Of a stretch of 64,000 nt of DNA, positions 1-38,599 are shown one piece after another. Source of the stretch: Apostichopus japonicus (taxonomy: Eukaryota > Echinodermata > Holothuroidea > Aspidochirotida > Stichopodidae); contig NC_092582.1 of assembly GCF_037975245.1 (NCBI RefSeq), positions 20,176,577 to 20,240,576 on the forward strand, read 5' to 3'. The stretch's first letter is position 1. Each line of letters opens with the position of its first letter. A model generated the notes under the pieces. It was given only the letters and a program-made list of their open reading frames with translations, was not told the origin of the DNA and ran no database searches. Made by a program: the position numbers and the translations under genes.

Positions 1-243
<243 letters not shown>

Positions 244-362
244 AATAACGGAAAACTGTTAAACAACTATGCTGCATTTAGAGAAAGGTTGGATCTCGAG
301 TGAGATACAATAATTGAATTAGGTAAGTGATTGGAAGTACAACAGCCAATGTTTGGTTTTTG

Positions 363-395
363 CAGAGCTTTCGAGCAAAACTAGCTCTTCTTCAG
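363..395 (-). ncRNA. hammerhead-ribozyme-like core in PLE terminus
   Basis: On the minus strand the PLE end carries CTGAAGA (fits the CUGANGA core), then a GAGC/GCTC stem with a short loop, then GAAA, in hammerhead order. Hammerhead motifs are known from Penelope-like element termini. Stem III and the cleavage triplet are not convincing, so this copy may be degenerate. Confidence 0.4.
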
Positions 396-551
396 TGCAT
401 GATCACCGAAAGTGACAAGGAGTAGCAGGAATTGAAACTATTTTATGGAGAAGATGTCGGCATGGTTGTAAAGCAAAGCGACATACAGATTTCTGCTGAA
501 TTGAGCGGAAGTTTTAGAAATTCGGATTATTTTAATCCGCGTAGGATTATT

Positions 552-1233
552 TTAATCCGATTCCGTCGTAATTGTAAAGGAATTGTTTTGGTTTATCTTG
601 GACGGCAAATCGTTTCTGATGTTTAAACCGAATGGTGCCGTGGTCTTTAGGTTTAGTTCCCAGAAATTTTCTTTCGCTTTCCTAGATTTATCTGTCCAAG
701 AATCGTTCTGGTCAATGGCAATAACACGCAAATTCTCAATTGAATGATTTTGGAGATTGAAGTGATTTGCAGCAGGTTGGTAAATCTTTTTTGTTTTGAT
801 CGCCGATCTATGTTGTGTCATTCTCATTCTGAGAGTGTTTTTTAGACTCTTCAATGTATTGTAAGTTACAAATATTGCAGTAGATGAGGTAAATGACATT
901 TTTGGATAGGCAGTTAATTTTGTGCCGAATTTGGAACGTGCGTTTGGTTTGGTTGCTCTGAAAGGCCCCGGTCGAATCGACAAGTAAGCACGTTTTGCAA
1001 TTTTGTGTACAGGGCGATGATCCTGTAGTTTCTGTTTTGCTTTCCCCTAATGGGGTGTCATCCCGAAAGGATGCCCGAATTAAGATATCCCGTAGGTTGC
1101 TGGGTCTTTTAAAAGCGATGACAGGTAATTCTGGGAAAACTGATACCAGGCGTTCGGTGCCTTGAAGTAGGTGAAAATTCTTCTGAATGATATTGGCCAG
1201 TGGTGGGAGACCAGGGTGGTATTCAGTAACCAA
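552..1233 (-). pseudogene. PLE GIY-YIG endonuclease remnant
   Basis: Two overlapping frames together give the PLE endonuclease region. Cysteine pairs and a stretch reading NVIYLIYCNICNLQYIEES match the 'VYLI.C..C..QYVGET' signature. The second frame carries the downstream HFN...HS and a C-terminal fWe..L.T..P.GLN-like end. A frameshift separates the halves (near 860-900), and the usual YVG reads YIE. It is a decayed fragment, not a functional nuclease. Confidence 0.75.
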
Positions 1234-1319
1234 TGGTACCCTTTTGGAACTAGTTTGACGAGTTTTTGTACGTCAATGTTTCGGTACGGGGTTTGCTTTA
1301 AGCCTTTTTGATGGCATTT

Positions 1320-2817
<1,498 letters not shown>

Positions 2818-3354
2818 TGGTAAGTGTGCTCTTATTCCTTATTATAGTATCCTTTGTGTAAAAGATCGGCAGTGTACCATATATGTGTACATATAGCCTG
2901 TAACATATTAAAATATGTGATTGTGCATGCAGTGATCCTTTATACTGCTGGAATAGGTTTCCTTTTTTTCCAGAGAGGAGATTTACTGTGGATATGTGCC
3001 GTTATTTCTTGCATCGATGTTAAAAATATGTGGAAAAATTAATTGACTTTGCATCCTTCAGAAATACTTATAATAATTAGCCCCATGGATTTTAATTCTA
3101 CTTGTTGTTCTCATCTGTGGAAGCTATTTCTCTCACCGTTTTGTTTTGTCCTTATTATTGTTAATTAGGAAGTAAAGAAATGGCAAACCACAAAAACGCA
3201 CTGATAATATCACTGAAGAACGCTATCATCACTAAGCAAAAGGGACGTCGGGTTTGTATCTGTGTTGGTTCATGCGATGCTATTGGGGCTGGATGTAATC
3301 GGTAGAAACACTTCTACTAATGTCGTTTAACTTAAAGCATCAATTGTGCTAGTC

Positions 3355-3360
3355 TTTATT
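3355..3360 (-). promoter_or_regulatory. Candidate polyadenylation signal AATAAA of factor B copy A
   Basis: AATAAA on the minus strand about 350 nt downstream of the factor B stop codon. The block of about 63 bp that contains it is missing from copy B. Cleavage site not determined. Confidence 0.35.
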
Positions 3361-3706
3361 CTTAAGGTCACTTGTAAAACATTTCATCACGTTTTGTCTA
3401 GCACATTTGTACGATATCCTCTCATTTTAATCTAAACATTCATTGGTTCACTTTTTTTATATTATTATTCTTCTGCTGTTTAAAGTGAATCTTTTCGTGG
3501 CTTATCTGACAACATTATGTTACAATAACTATCGGCTACTAATGACATTTCTTTACAAATTATGAGAGATGCATCAACATTCAAATTAAAACCAAAGAAA
3601 CTATATCAAAAGTCAGTATTTTTAAAGTCCTGTTATGGGAAGTGTTCACTATCGATATATTTGTCTCTGTCTATTAACCGTTACCGGGGCCACGTCTGTA
3701 TCTAAT

Positions 3707-28429
<24,723 letters not shown>

Positions 28430-29900
28430 CTACTTTAAGCAAATGTCTCGAGAATTGAAAGTCTGTACTATCCGAACAAGTCGGGATCAGATAGGCTGGA
28501 AATATCCAAGTGATTAACTTCCAGCACTTATAGCATAGTTTGCCTTTATAATTGTACGTGTATGGTACTATTATATTGTGAAATGCATCATTGGAAAACA
28601 CACATTGAGGATATTAACTATTACAATACACGATGTACTTGCTGGTGTTCAGGGAAGAAGCAGAAGCGGAAGAGGATGCAATCCATCGTGAGGGGGGGGG
28701 GGGGGGGATGTTGGACTGGATGTTGGAAGCGAAAGGCCACAAATTAAATTCCATCAAAACTTTCCGACAGAGTAAATCCTCTGAATAATAAGAGCATTGT
28801 GTGTTAGAGCAGCTTTACATGGTTTAATTTGAGCCATAAGAGGAGAGTGCAGAGGAATATTTGCATGTTAGAAACCTAACCGATCCAATTTTAAATATCT
28901 TGAGAGATCTTGAGAACGCCATCTAAAAATTGGATGGAACTACCACCAGGATGCTGGGAATATGTTCCCCTCTTTCATGATCGGAGGATCTTTAAAGCTC
29001 ATAGCATTCCAAATATTCACATTTGATGATCGGTATGACTTTCACACTCCGTCACAAACTTGTGCAGAAATCTTTCAGATATAACATGCGTACCGTTAAT
29101 ATTCTTATCGAGAATTACTAAAAACTGTATCAAAAATCCAGAGGATATTTAAGGTCCATATTTAGTTCCCATCCCCACATTGATGACATCACATTTTCTA
29201 CTGAAGGCATGGATAGTCCCGGGATTGATTTATTGAAAAATCCAATAAGGACTTGATTATTTCCAGTGTCGATGTAATATTATTACAATACATCAAGTAA
29301 GCTAATAGGTGTTAAGATGATTATTTCCAGTGTTAACATTTCCAGTATCAATGTTTCCAGTATCAATGTTTCCGGTATTATGTGATATAATTACATCTTC
29401 CTTTTTATGGTCACGTTTATTCCCGTTTAAGACATTTGTCAATATTTTCTTTTTATTTCAATTATGAGGTATTAACAAAACAAAATAAAGCAACAAGTCA
29501 TTCGTATAGGTTGTATCTACCACTTTGCATAAGACAGCTGAATGCAACCAACACCAGTATGATCCACCGCTTGGCCTTTGTTCCCGACATGAGATATAAC
29601 TGTCGAAAAACACGAATTATAAATACAGTTATTATCGGAGGCTTGGGTAGCCGTAACGACATTACACAGAGAGTATTGATGGTTACAAAAGCCGTACTTA
29701 TTGTTGCTGGTAACAACATGGCCATATATAAAATGTTCTGAAATGGTAACGTAACGTAAAAGGCAGAATTTTGATATGTCATAGCTCAAGAAAAGAATGA
29801 GTGCTGGAAATGTTTCTACGTAGCTATTCTGGTTTTCAAGATATTGATTGGGTGAAAACATCCGATGCTACTAAAATTGTTAGTGGGTGGGCCGTTTCGA
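28430..29900. other. Upstream flank of factor B, no gene recognised
   Basis: Presumably contains the promoter, but I see no convincing element. A G-run lies near 28691. Short ORFs here show no familiar motif. Confidence 0.5.
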
Positions 29901-29909
29901 AAAGGGACC

Positions 29910-30065
29910 ATCATGACACTATTTAAGCGAAGCGCCACCATCTTAGCGTCGCCAGTAAATTGTTGTCAAAAATGCCTCCCAGACTGCCGGAAGTGGCACT
30001 TCCCAGGCCTTGTAAGTTGCATCTAAGCATTATTTATTTTGAGGCCTCATGTTTCAGAAATTTTC
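29910..30065. repeat. Dispersed repeat fragment (hAT-type family)
   Basis: Shares AAGCGAAGCGCCACCAT…GGAAGTGGCACTTCCC…GGCCTTG with the hAT-type elements at 55720-55820 and 56040-56150. The region 30066-30670 that follows has nothing recognisable. Confidence 0.6.
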
Positions 30066-30674
30066 ACTTAAAAAAGAGGGTAAGTTTTATTCGGTATTTT
30101 ACTTTCTAGAAAAATAGGACTTTACGTTACTTAATAATCTCTGCTTTATTCATTTCCTTTCACATAGGTTAATGAAGATATAACAGTACGCTAAGGTATT
30201 CAGATGGTAGCCATAGACTATACACGCTGAGTGGCAGCCTCATGGAGAATTTTAGGCGTAAATGAATTGTAAGGTTTGTGTTATCATTGTTTGTTTCACA
30301 TGCCAAAAAGGGAACCTACTGGGTAGTAAGGAGGGGGAGGCTGAGAAGGTGGGCCGTGTAGGGGACTGTGCCTCAATATTCTAAGTTACTTAGTTAAACT
30401 ATTGGGCACTGTTATAGGAACATTGAAACTGATAGATGTAGTAAATATATTTATGAACAGTACTTTAACATCAGACTGATACACTGTTGAATCTGTATCT
30501 TAAAACCAATCGGTTAAATCTCAGGAGCTCTCTACATTTATTGTTTTTCTAACAAAATCCGTGAAAAACAAGACAAACGCACGGTCATCATATCAGCGAT
30601 CGTGCATATACGTTGCGAGCGGCCTATTAACTAAGATCATGTGTAGCATTATGTTCCCTTGTTCCTATTTTATA

Positions 30675-30893
<219 letters not shown>

Positions 30894-30983
30894 CGATTTC
30901 GACCATACCTTGCATTATAGTTCAGAAAACTTGATCCGTGACCTTGCAGAGTTATCAGCCATTTCCGTAAGCAGATCGATTAA

Positions 30984-31450
30984 GGTGGCATACTCCTATT
31001 AGAGTCTATATCAATCCGCTCGATTGTTCTCCTTCAGGAAAAGTGCCAAAAAGCAGCAGGAGAACATCTTTTGTGACCTGTTATCAATGATAATCTAGTT
31101 TTTTGTGGCTTTCATGTTGAAGAGCATGAATGGAAGTACATGTGGTGAAAAAATTGGGTCAATTGAGGCAATTTTAGACCCCTTTAGGCTTCCCAGGAGC
31201 AGCGTAGGAAATTTGTTTACCACTGAGTGAAGAGGTTTGTTTACAAGTGACGAAAACTTCCGGCTCGGATAGCAAAAAATTTTCACGGTCATGGTACGGA
31301 AAATTGATAGTGCCATGAAAGGCCAACTTGTCAGCTATCCGGTGATGGGTAGCGTTAAGCTAGTGAAAACTTCTATCTAGACTTAGAGACCACATTACTT
31401 TTGTGATTTAGTGTGTAAGTCAATGGGGCTTTTATTGGGCGTATGCTACC
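30984..31450. mobile_element. 467-bp MITE flanked by TTAA, copy 1
   Basis: Begins GGTGGCATACTCC and ends GGGCGTATGCTACC (imperfect TIRs), with TTAA on both sides (30980-30983, 31451-31454), as in piggyBac-type insertions. Nearly identical to 33250-33716; the 73-residue reading frame inside is identical in both and has no recognisable motif. Confidence 0.8.
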
Positions 31451-31454
31451 TTAA

Positions 31455-33245
31455 GCAAAAATGCCAAATTTTTCATTTTAAGTGCTAGAAGTCCCAATTT
31501 TGGATCAAAGTAGTTGCTATGGTGTGTAAAAATGGTTTTCAAGCAAACGTCAGAAAATTTCACGCTTGGGTGATTTTTACGCATAAATTAGTATTACAGC
31601 CTTAAAGTACCACAAAGAGCATGTGCGTGTCCATACATTAGACTAGAACAGCCTTCTGGGCATTTCTAACCAGTTTTCCTCCCCAATAAACTATTGGGTC
31701 ATTAAGCCTTGACCTACCAAAGCTTCCGTAGTATGATTCCTGCCTTGAATCTGCTAAGTAGGTGCCAAATGCACGAAATTCAAAATCCTTCAGAATCAGA
31801 CCAAAAAGCCTGCAGTGTGTGTGACGTGAACGACTAAGTTCAGTGAAATTTGACATCTGTGGGCACCTAAATTACATGGTAATCATACTTTAGGTTATTT
31901 TTGCTAAAGCTGGAAGTACCTGGTGTTTAACTAAGGACAAAAACTCAGTTTCAATGCATGAAATACCCCTAATGTTGTTAGCTTAGGCCTAGGCCTCAGG
32001 TTCATAATGGCGCTACGTTAGTATCCTAGACCAAGTCTACACCAGCTGTAGCACAATGTTGTATGAGGTCTGTATCCTAAGTGGAGTGGCTGCTGAGGGC
32101 TAATACCTTGCACAGAGAATGTTTTGAGTCTTATTTAGCAAATAATTCACAAAGGTATGCATATTCTGCTTCTGCCAATGTGCATCATGGGGTTTTTGAG
32201 CCTATTCACTTCTCATTAGTTTTCTGTTGTTTTGTCAATTTCAGAGAAAGTTGATGTGCTAAGTCCTCAGCATGCACAGCGATATACTTTGAATGGGTGT
32301 GGTATCAATGGACTCAACTGGTTAGATGAGGTAACAACAAATCCCAAACAACTCTGACAGCAGAAAGAGATATCCTGATGCTTCCATGGGAGATCTACTG
32401 TAGTAACTATAGGAACCAGTGCTTGCCACCAATGGAGAATAAGGTAATTTGACGTCGTTGTTCTCTGCCGAGCAACAAATTTGAATGTTTTATCATGAAA
32501 TATGCCCCCTATCCACCTCTCTTCTCTTATAACTGTCTTTAATACATTGTAACAACCTATGCACAATCCTTTAAATGGACTGGATATGCTATTGAGGTGA
32601 ACAGTGTATCTAGATAGCATTCCAGTAAGCTTTCCTTTTGACTGCTGTAATACTGTTACAGTGAGGCTGTTGTTTACAAATCCCGATGATCCAGTTTTGG
32701 CAAAGAACACCTTCAATTCTCTTCTTTTATTCTTAGTAACTTAACAGTTGCACTGGAGTGACATGCAATATCAGTTTAACATGTTCCAAACAGTTCAGGA
32801 ATACATTGGGGTATGTCCTGTGGGTCAGTTTGTGAGGAATCTGCTGAGCTAAACAAAAGTAGTTTTCATCACTTTTCAGAGCCAGAGACGAAAAAGCCCT
32901 CACCGCTAACCCTTCTATGGATGATGTTTCTGCAGGTAGGGCAAGCCAGACCAAGTGGATTGTGATCAGGGATACCAATAATACCTGCACGAATCATAGA
33001 TGCACCCAAATTGGTCAAGCTTATCAAAATTGGTGACTGGAAGTGTTGTTGCAGACATAGACCTGGTTACTGCTTACACAGTATTGCTCATATGTGTATT
33101 TACACACTGCACCGTGCATACTGAAATCTCTGAAAATACATCTTTATGGACCTAAAATGAAAATTGCATATAATTCTGTTGTGGTTTATATTGTGACGAC
33201 TATGAAAAGTATCATTTTGGAAAAAAAAAAAAATTCAACTCTCAC
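31455..33245. other. Unresolved 1.8-kb segment between the two MITE copies
   Basis: Candidate coding pieces without a recognised family: a minus-strand piece 31638-31856 (ATG preceded by GTGCCCACAG); a plus-strand exon-like piece 32245-32328 (between TCAATTTCAG and GTAACA); minus-strand frames 32267-32716 and 32733-32990. Nothing ties them into a gene. Confidence 0.3.
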
Positions 33246-33249
33246 TTAA

Positions 33250-33716
33250 GGTGGCATACTCCTATTAGAGTCTATATCAATCCGCTCGATTGTTCTCCTT
33301 CAGGAAAAGTGCCAAAAAGCAGCAGGAGAACATCTTTTGTGACCTGTTATCAATGATAATCTAGTTTTTTGTGGCTTTCATGTTGAAGAGCATGAATGGA
33401 AGTACATGTGGTGAAAAAATTGGGTCAATTGAGGCAATTTTAGACCCCTTTAGGCTTCCCAGGAGCAGCGTAGGAAATTTGTTTACCACTGAGTGAAGAG
33501 GTTTGTTTACAAGTGACGAAAACTTCCGGCTCGGATAGCAAAAAATTTTCACGGTCATGGTACGGAAAATTGATAGTGCCATGAAAGGCCAACTTGTCAG
33601 CTATCCGGTGATGGGTAGCGTTAAGCTAGTGAAAACTTCTATCTAGACTTAGAGACCACATTACTTTTGTGATTTAGTGTGTAAGTCAATGGGGCTTTTA
33701 ATGGGCGTATGCTACC
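33250..33716. mobile_element. 467-bp MITE flanked by TTAA, copy 2
   Basis: Same length as copy 1; I noticed one substitution near the right end (TTATTGGG versus TTAATGGG). TTAA at 33246-33249 and 33717-33720. Sequence 33721-34164 has no recognisable feature. Confidence 0.82.
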
Positions 33717-34170
33717 TTAACGACTTTACAGACACCTATCAATACATTAACTATATCCGCTCCGCATGAAACGAACTCAAAAGACTCAAATAAAAAGGAA
33801 TTCGAACAGAAATGGGTATTCTCCTGCAAAAACCCCTTATCGGAAGAAACAATCACGAAATTGGAAAACGGAAACCCCGGTGTTTAAAATGGAAGTAATG
33901 ATGTACTGCAATGATCTCTAGATTACCCATGGTGCTAAGCAACGCGATATATATACATAAAGTTTGTTCGAAGTATCTCTTTCGAGATCCGGCTATAGGA
34001 ATCACAAATGATTTTCGAGTTGGTTGGCATTATGTTTGAGATCTAGAGTAAGGCAAAATATGTCACCAAAAACAGAACTAGTATTGTTCGATACAGGTGA
34101 CAAACGCCTGCAGTGATATCACGACCTTCCTTACCGGTTTAGAACCTCTGGACATACAATCAGCGTCCAT

Positions 34171-34286
34171 GCATGGCCTATTTGGTTAGGGTGTCCGCGC
34201 ACAGGGCGGGGGCCCGGGTTCGGGTTCCGGTGGAGGCTGAAAGTTTTTTCACTGTTCTTGATTTTCCAACTCATTACGATTTTCAT
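34171..34286 (+). mobile_element. tRNA-derived SINE copy
   Basis: A-box-like TGGTTAGGGTG (34183-34193), B-box-like GGTTCGGGTTCC (34217-34228), then a non-tRNA tail. The minus-strand copy at 20391-20505 supports a family. Confidence 0.7.
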
Positions 34287-34347
34287 ATATACAAATGAAA
34301 ATCGTAATGAGTTGGAAAATCAAGAACAGTGAAAAAACTTTCAGCCT

Positions 34348-34349
<2 letters not shown>
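34232..34349. repeat. Perfect 55-bp inverted repeat of SINE tails
   Basis: Arms 34232-34286 and 34295-34349 are exact reverse complements: two SINE tails facing each other, the second one cut off at a (TA)n tract. Confidence 0.92.
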
Positions 34350-34440
<91 letters not shown>

Positions 34441-34465
34441 TATAGATAAATAGATATATAGATAT

Positions 34466-34526
<61 letters not shown>
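34350..34526. repeat. (TA)n/(GATA) microsatellite
   Basis: TA tract with an interior TAGATA block near 34437-34466. Downstream, 34527-36290, no gene or repeat recognised. Confidence 0.93.
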
Positions 34527-34527
<1 letters not shown>

Positions 34528-36297
34528 GTGGCCACTGGATGACAGGGAATTTCTCCCCTCCTCCCCCTTTTTCCAAATGGCTCAGTTTCTTCATTACAAG
34601 TATTATAACATTTGCACACAAAATCGTAAAAAAATGGCAACTTCAAGTTGAGGTGCAAGAACGTAGCCCCCTATCTTTATTTTTTTTTCCATCGACCCAT
34701 ACCAAGGGTGGACATATTCCAAATTACTGCCACCCCACATCCCCTCCCAAAATCTTCTGACGATACAGGCATGAATATAAACTGTATATAGTACTTTAGA
34801 GTCAACAAAATGGGTATAATGTATGTCGTATCACAATAGAACGGCTGCTGAAGTTCATTTATAATGTTTGTAGAGAGAAATTTGTTTGTTCTTGACGAAA
34901 GGCAATTAAATCTACAGTATAAAATTTTCTCGAAAGTAAGCCGGCGGTATTGGTCCTACCTGTACACAGCCGTATAAAAAGGTGGCCAGTGAGCGCTGAA
35001 AGTTCTTGACCAATCAGTAATCGTTACGCAGTTGACCAAGCTCTCTCTACATACGGCTCTGTAGCTGAACCGTGTAAGATTTATCACATGGGTTCTACTC
35101 GAAATGTGTGAGGTTGACATGTAATAAACACTTTTTTGAGTTGTCGAATGAGAACTTTATTTCAGGAAAAAAAGTCAAAATAACCTGTGTTCCTAATACG
35201 TCATCTGCTATACAAGTAGTTATTTTCGTTATAGATATATTTTCATTCTTGTTTTTATTTAGAGCCAACTTATACGTTATCCCTATCAACATAATGGTAT
35301 TAACCTAAATGGTTCAGGTACATGGGCTATTTTACAAAGAATTAACAATATTTGTATCAAACACAACATATTTTAACATTTAAAGACAACTACATAATAT
35401 TATCAACATTTACTATTAATAGTACCAAGTATAATTGTAATGTTCTTTTGTTAATTTAATTTAACTTGTTAAATATTTTTTACATTGACAAACAATGCAG
35501 ACCCTACGATTTTAGTAATAGCAACCGAATGACCGTCGCTGACCAAATAATGAAGTCTTCGGTTTTAGTACAGCGTCTCTGTATTTTGCCGTGCTGGACG
35601 AATCTAACCGTAACAGTACTTACCGACTTGGCGATTCCAGTTTTATTCATTTTTGACTTTGCAATTCTCGGTTCCCTCACAATTTTGCAAGGTCGGTAAG
35701 AGTATCTCCATAGTCAAAAAGAGTGGTGTTTCACGCGGACGGACTGGTTTATAGGGTGTGTCTGCAAACACATCACTGAATATAAAAAACTTAAAAAGTA
35801 CTCATTGGATGTTCTTGTTTACTAACAGTATCATAGGATTTTCGATTTCGAATATCACAAAATAAAAGGTTTATACTTACAGTTTGTCCCTTTTAGGTCT
35901 CGTTGAAAGTTTAATCTTGTACGGTTTCTCTGTTGTTGATAAGCTGCTGTTAAGCACTGATATGGCTTTAACGTTTACATAGAGTTAAACCACAGGGAAA
36001 CAGCGGAAGTACATGACATTTCGCAACGTGTTTAGGAGAATCCCATTTCGTAGACACTCTTTCAATGGTAGGTAGACTGCACCGTACTTATGCGGCAAGG
36101 AACAGAGGATGAGAATTAGTGCTGTGTTGAAATGATGCCTTATTTAAATATTTTATAGTTATTCAAGATTTCACCTTCGCGAGAGAGTACGTATCGGCTT
36201 CACGGAAACAAATCGAACTACACTTTCTTTAAAAGACTTACAGAACGTAATAGATTAAATCATAACAATGGTACCAGTGTAAGCACTGATATAATTC

Positions 36298-36790
36298 GAA
36301 AGTACATGCAGGCTAATCGAGAACTCCACGAAAGTACATACAGGCTAAACGAGAACTCCACGAAAATACATGCAGGCTAAACGAGAACTGCACGAAAGTA
36401 TATGCAAGCTAAACGAGAACTCCACGAAAATACATGCAGGCTAATCGAGAACTGCACGAAAGTACATGCAGGCTAAACGAGAACTCCACGAAAGTACATG
36501 CAGGCTAACCGAGAACTCCACGAAAATACATGCAGGCTAATCGAGAACTCCACGAAAGTACATGCAGGCTTAACGAGAACTCCACGAAAGTACATGCAGG
36601 CTAACCAAAAAACTCCAAGAAAGTACATGCAGGCTAATCGAGAATTCCACCAAAGTACATGCAGGCTAATCGAGAATTCCACGAAAGTACACGCAGCTAA
36701 CCGAGAACTCCACGAAAGTAAATGCAGGCTAACCGAGAACTCCACGAAAGTACATGCAGGCTCAACGAGAACTCCACGAAAGTGCATGCA
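36298..36790. repeat. 32-bp minisatellite, about 15 copies
   Basis: Units such as CGAAAGTACATGCAGGCTAA plus 12 more bases (…CGAGAACTCCA). Because 32 is not a multiple of 3, the reading frames across it cycle and are not genes. Confidence 0.93.
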
Positions 36791-37189
36791 ACGTTACCGA
36801 GATCGTGTGGTGTCTTCTCTGACAAACGAAACTGGGTCAGGCGTTGCCAACTGTGACACCTTTCGGAACTTAGAGAAAAATGTTCTCATTATTATTAAGA
36901 ATAAAGCATAAAATATGGCCATCCCGAGCTCGGCTACGAATTCATACACGTCAAAGCAATTCTATGTTCCCTCACTGTGGTACTTTATCTGGATATAAGT
37001 CAACACTATTTCGTATGTCTGTGAATAATTTGGAGGGTCAGAGCTTCCAGAAAAATAATTTTGAATACTTTATCAATTTTTTTGCAGACCAATTTTAAAC
37101 ATAGTGCTCTATAAGCCAACTTATTATAGAGGATTACAAATCAAAAGTAAATGAGATGTCCAATAAGAAATCCAAAATGTGACATATAT

Positions 37190-37975
37190 AGAGCTCGCAA
37201 TCAATATTACATGGCAAGGCAAGTCAAGTCAGATGTCATTCAGAGTGACCCAGTTACATGTGCAAGACACTTTGGTGACATGGTACGTAGATTTATCAAT
37301 GATGTATTGCAGAGCTCATAGCATCTAATTGGTGAGATGATTGATCACTTCTACAGAGTAGAATTTCAGCAAAGAGGTTCTCCTCACATTCACATGCTAG
37401 CATGGATCAGAGATGCCCCAGTGTATGATGATGCAACAAACTCTCAAGTAGAACAGTTCATTAACAAGTATGTGACATGCAAGAAACCACCACCAACTGT
37501 CAATTATTCAGTTAACTTGCAATCACACAGTCATGCAAAAACATGTACAAAGAAAAGACAGGGTGTTTGTAAGTTTGGCTTTCCAGAAATATGGAAAGCT
37601 AAGATGGACATCCAATATGTTCTAGATTCGTATTCTTGTGCTATGTACATTGTCTCTTACATCAGCAAGGGTCAGAGAGGAATGAGCAATTTAATACAAT
37701 ATGCTACAAAAGAAGCAAGCGAAAGTAACCTTGATATCAAGCAATGTGTGAGACACATAGGAAACAAGTTCCTAAACCATGTTGAAATCAGTGCTCGAGA
37801 GATTATTCATTTGGTTCTTCAAGTGTCTCTCAGGAAAGCTTCAAGACAGTTCGTATTTATCAACACATTGCCTTTAGAAGATCGCACGATATTGCTAAAA
37901 CCATTGTATTACATTCAACAATTACAACATAGTTCAACAAATATTGAACGTATGGGGCCCGGCCTAAAGTACTAA
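37190..37975 (+). pseudogene. Helentron Rep (HUH) domain remnant
   Basis: YYMARQ, DPVTCARHFGDMVRRF, an in-frame TAG at 37319-37321, then VEFQQRGSPHIHMLAWI with the H-x-H (HUH) metal site and AMYIVSYISKG with two tyrosines spaced as in Helitron Rep. The open frame 37337-37975 is only part of the domain. Confidence 0.85.
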
Positions 37976-38599
37976 AAAGTTACTGTTTAGCTGACCTTGC
38001 AGCGTGGTTTGATATTTCCACAGACAAAAAAAGATCCGCTGAGGAAATTCAAGATGAAACATGATGCAAACATAAAATGCTACACAATGGGACGTTAGTT
38101 TTCAAAAGGAGAAATAACCAAACAATCAGTAGGTATGTGCACTTCCATAAAGGCAATGATGTTGAAAATTACTGCAGAGAGCAAATGATGCTGTTTCTGA
38201 CTTGGCGAAAGGAGGCAGAGCTCATAGGCTTATTTAAAACATACCATGACAACTACCACTCCTTAGAAGCAACCATCAAGGAAGAGGGGGAAAAAATACA
38301 ATCAAAACAGTGATGTTATTGATGTTGCAATATAGTCTTTAGATAATGAAGATGAATGTACTAACCAAACTGCTGCACCAAATAATGAACATATAGAACA
38401 GATAGAAAGAGACAAACTGGAAAAGGCAGATCAAGAAAGACCACTTCAGCCACAAGAGTTATATGATATCGGTCAGGACATTGGTGTATCTGTAAATACA
38501 CCAAAGACAGAGAAATTACTGCAACCCCGCCTACCCGATTCTGACTATCATTCTATTGTTAACAGTCTCAATGTAAAGCGAAAAGGGCATTTCTAATTC

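Noticed and set aside
30980-33720. LTR retrotransposon reading of the two 467-bp direct repeats
   Set aside because: The repeats lack TG…CA ends, carry their own inverted termini, and each is separately flanked by TTAA; there is no gag or pol between them.
34183-34228. Functional tRNA gene
   Set aside because: A- and B-box-like motifs are present, but there is no cloverleaf or acceptor stem and the tail matches a dispersed repeat, so SINE is the better reading.
36473-36911. 104- and 137-codon ORFs over the 32-bp minisatellite
   Set aside because: The period is not a multiple of three, so the peptide pattern cycles frames; no start context or domain.
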